64,000 bases of DNA, from NCBI RefSeq assembly GCF_000525975.1, contig NZ_AODK01000003.1, positions 1-64,000 of the forward strand, read 5' to 3'. Positions 63,052 through 64,000 of this stretch are shown here, piece by piece (within the stretch, counting starts at the first letter, position 1; every line of letters begins with the position of its first letter). The notes beneath the pieces are model-generated. The model made no database searches. It saw nothing but the letters and a program-made list of their open reading frames with translations, and was not told the DNA's origin. The DNA is from Listeria rocourtiae FSL F6-920. GTDB lineage: Bacteria > Bacillota > Bacilli > Lactobacillales > Listeriaceae. The translations under genes were made by a program, and so were the position numbers.

Positions 63052-64000
63052 TTAGAAGTTAGCTACACGGCCAAAACCTACAAGAGATTGAGCCCAGAAG
63101 CCACTTGAAAGGCTATCAATTTTAACGCCATCGTTTTGAGCGTTAATCATTTTGCCTCCACCAATATAAATACCAACGTGAGCAATTCCGCTACCATAGC
63201 TGAAGAATACTAAGTCACCAGGTTTTGCTTGGCTTGAGCTAATTTTTGTAGATGCTGCGTATTGTGCACCCGAAGTTCTTGGAAGAGATATTCCTGCTGC
63301 ACGGAATGAATAAGAAGTAAATCCAGAACAATCAAACGAACCTGGTCCAGTTGCTCCTAGAGAATATGGTTTCCCTAATTGTGCATACGCAGTTGAAATC
63401 ATTGCATCATACCCAGATCCTGTTGGTGTTGCAATGCTATTGTTTGTAGAATTAGAAGTATTTGATGATGATTTTTTCGTTGACGTATTACTATCAGATT
63501 TAGAGCTATCATCACTTGAATTTGAAGAAGATGCTACTGATGATGAAGATTCAGCTGTATTTGATGATGACTCCGTTTTAGTTTCTGTAGCTGCGATTGG
63601 TTGAACAGTTGTAGCTTCTTTCGCCGCCGCTGCACGAGCTGCTGCTGCCGCCGCTTCTCTATCACGTTGCGCGACTAAAGTAGATTTCTCTTGTTCTGTT
63701 GTTGCTTGTTGTGCCGCTAATTGAGCTACAACAGCTTCTTTCTCAGCTTTTTGAGCTTCGATTTTATTTTGTTGTTCTTCATAACTTGCAATTGCTTTTT
63801 GTTGTTTCTCTTGCTCTTTTTTCACAGAAGCAGATTTTGATTTCAAAGCATCTTCATCTTTTTGTTGCTCGTCAAGAATTGCTTTATCAGAATCAACAAT
63901 TGTATTTACTGCAGATACACGATCCACTAAATCACTGAAATTGTTAGCTCCTAAAACAACATCAAGGTAAACATTTGAATTTGAGTTTACTTGCATAGAA
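63052..64000 (-). CDS. spl: P45/Spl-like NlpC/P60 peptidoglycan hydrolase, 5' end outside the window
   Basis: The visible 314 or so residues begin inside the coiled coil ([20 protein letters not shown]). A Ser/Thr-rich linker and a C-terminal NlpC/P60 domain follow. The catalytic Cys is in [13 protein letters not shown] and the His in [17 protein letters not shown]. It cleaves gamma-D-Glu to meso-DAP bonds in the stem peptide. The coiled-coil region resembles the M23 neighbour, suggesting a shared origin and targeting. The start codon and signal peptide lie beyond 64000. Confidence 0.92.
   Translation of the reverse strand, partial: SMQVNSNSNVYLDVVLGANNFSDLVDRVSAVNTIVDSDKAILDEQQKDEDALKSKSASVKKEQEKQQKAIASYEEQQNKIEAQKAEKEAVVAQLAAQQATTEQEKSTLVAQRDREAAAAAARAAAAKEATTVQPIAATETKTESSSNTAESSSSVASSSNSSDDSSKSDSNTSTKKSSSNTSNSTNNSIATPTGSGYDAMISTAYAQLGKPYSLGATGPGSFDCSGFTSYSFRAAGISLPRTSGAQYAASTKISSSQAKPGDLVFFSYGSGIAHVGIYIGGGKMINAQNDGVKIDSLSSGFWAQSLVGFGRVANF

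Overview
The window is a chromosomal segment of a low-GC Gram-positive that looks like a Listeria outside the L. monocytogenes group. The backbone order is typical of Listeria: tRNA-Arg/clpP, namA-whiA-yvcK-rapZ, trxB-yvcD-acetyltransferase-ppaX-lgt-hprK, yvlD/pspC/yvlB, uvrAB, csbA, the phoU-pst-phoPR block, minJ, cls, an M23 hydrolase and the P45/Spl-like NlpC/P60 protein. Insertions that L. monocytogenes is not known for are a Leloir galactose operon (galK-galE-galT-galM with a LacI-type regulator), a lipM-lipA pair for lipoate synthesis, and a 13-kb peptide-signalling island between clpP and namA. The genus call rests on synteny and remembered protein similarity; I do not name a species.

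Layout. 1-740: the start of a type VII (LXG) toxin with two small targeting proteins. 978-1850: tRNA-Arg(CCG) and CtsR-controlled clpP. 1895-15050: the signalling island. It holds an agr operon (unknown gene, agrB, agrD, agrC, agrA), a second LytTR regulator, a tandem array of AgrC-like receptors that all stop just after the phospho-acceptor helix pair, one kinase that has the ATPase domain but Gln in place of His, a small membrane protein, and two metalloprotease/lipoprotein pairs. 15100-21400: namA, whiA-yvcK-rapZ, lipM-lipA. 21400-30000: an HTH-TPR regulator, pgcA-galR and the gal operon. 30000-37000: ada and the trxB-to-hprK group. 37000-45500: envelope-stress-type genes and uvrAB. 45700-50300: csbA, an HD phosphohydrolase, a Zn/Cd-type exporter with its CzrA-like repressor, and an Xre regulator. 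50300-58600: phosphate uptake and PhoPR. 58800-64000: minJ, cls and two cell-wall hydrolases.

The island appears to be one regulatory unit. Five promoters in it share one geometry: two 8-bp LytTR-type half-sites exactly 21 bp apart, with the first base of the -10 box 31-32 nt beyond the last base of the second half-site. They face the agr operon, the receptor array, the small membrane protein and both protease/lipoprotein pairs. The receptor array suggests a split histidine kinase: several receptors offering a His, and one shared His-less ATPase subunit. That is an inference from sequence.

Caution on sequence quality. At least 20 reading-frame breaks or C-terminal extensions sit in short homopolymers (mostly A/T runs of 6-8) and all but one or two are repaired by removing one base. 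They hit core genes such as pstC, phoR, minJ, phoU and agrD, so most are probably sequencing or assembly errors. Coordinates below are for the repaired genes. Two substitutions (a TGA in agrA, a TAA in the second protease) and the breaks in one receptor are not of this type and may be real.
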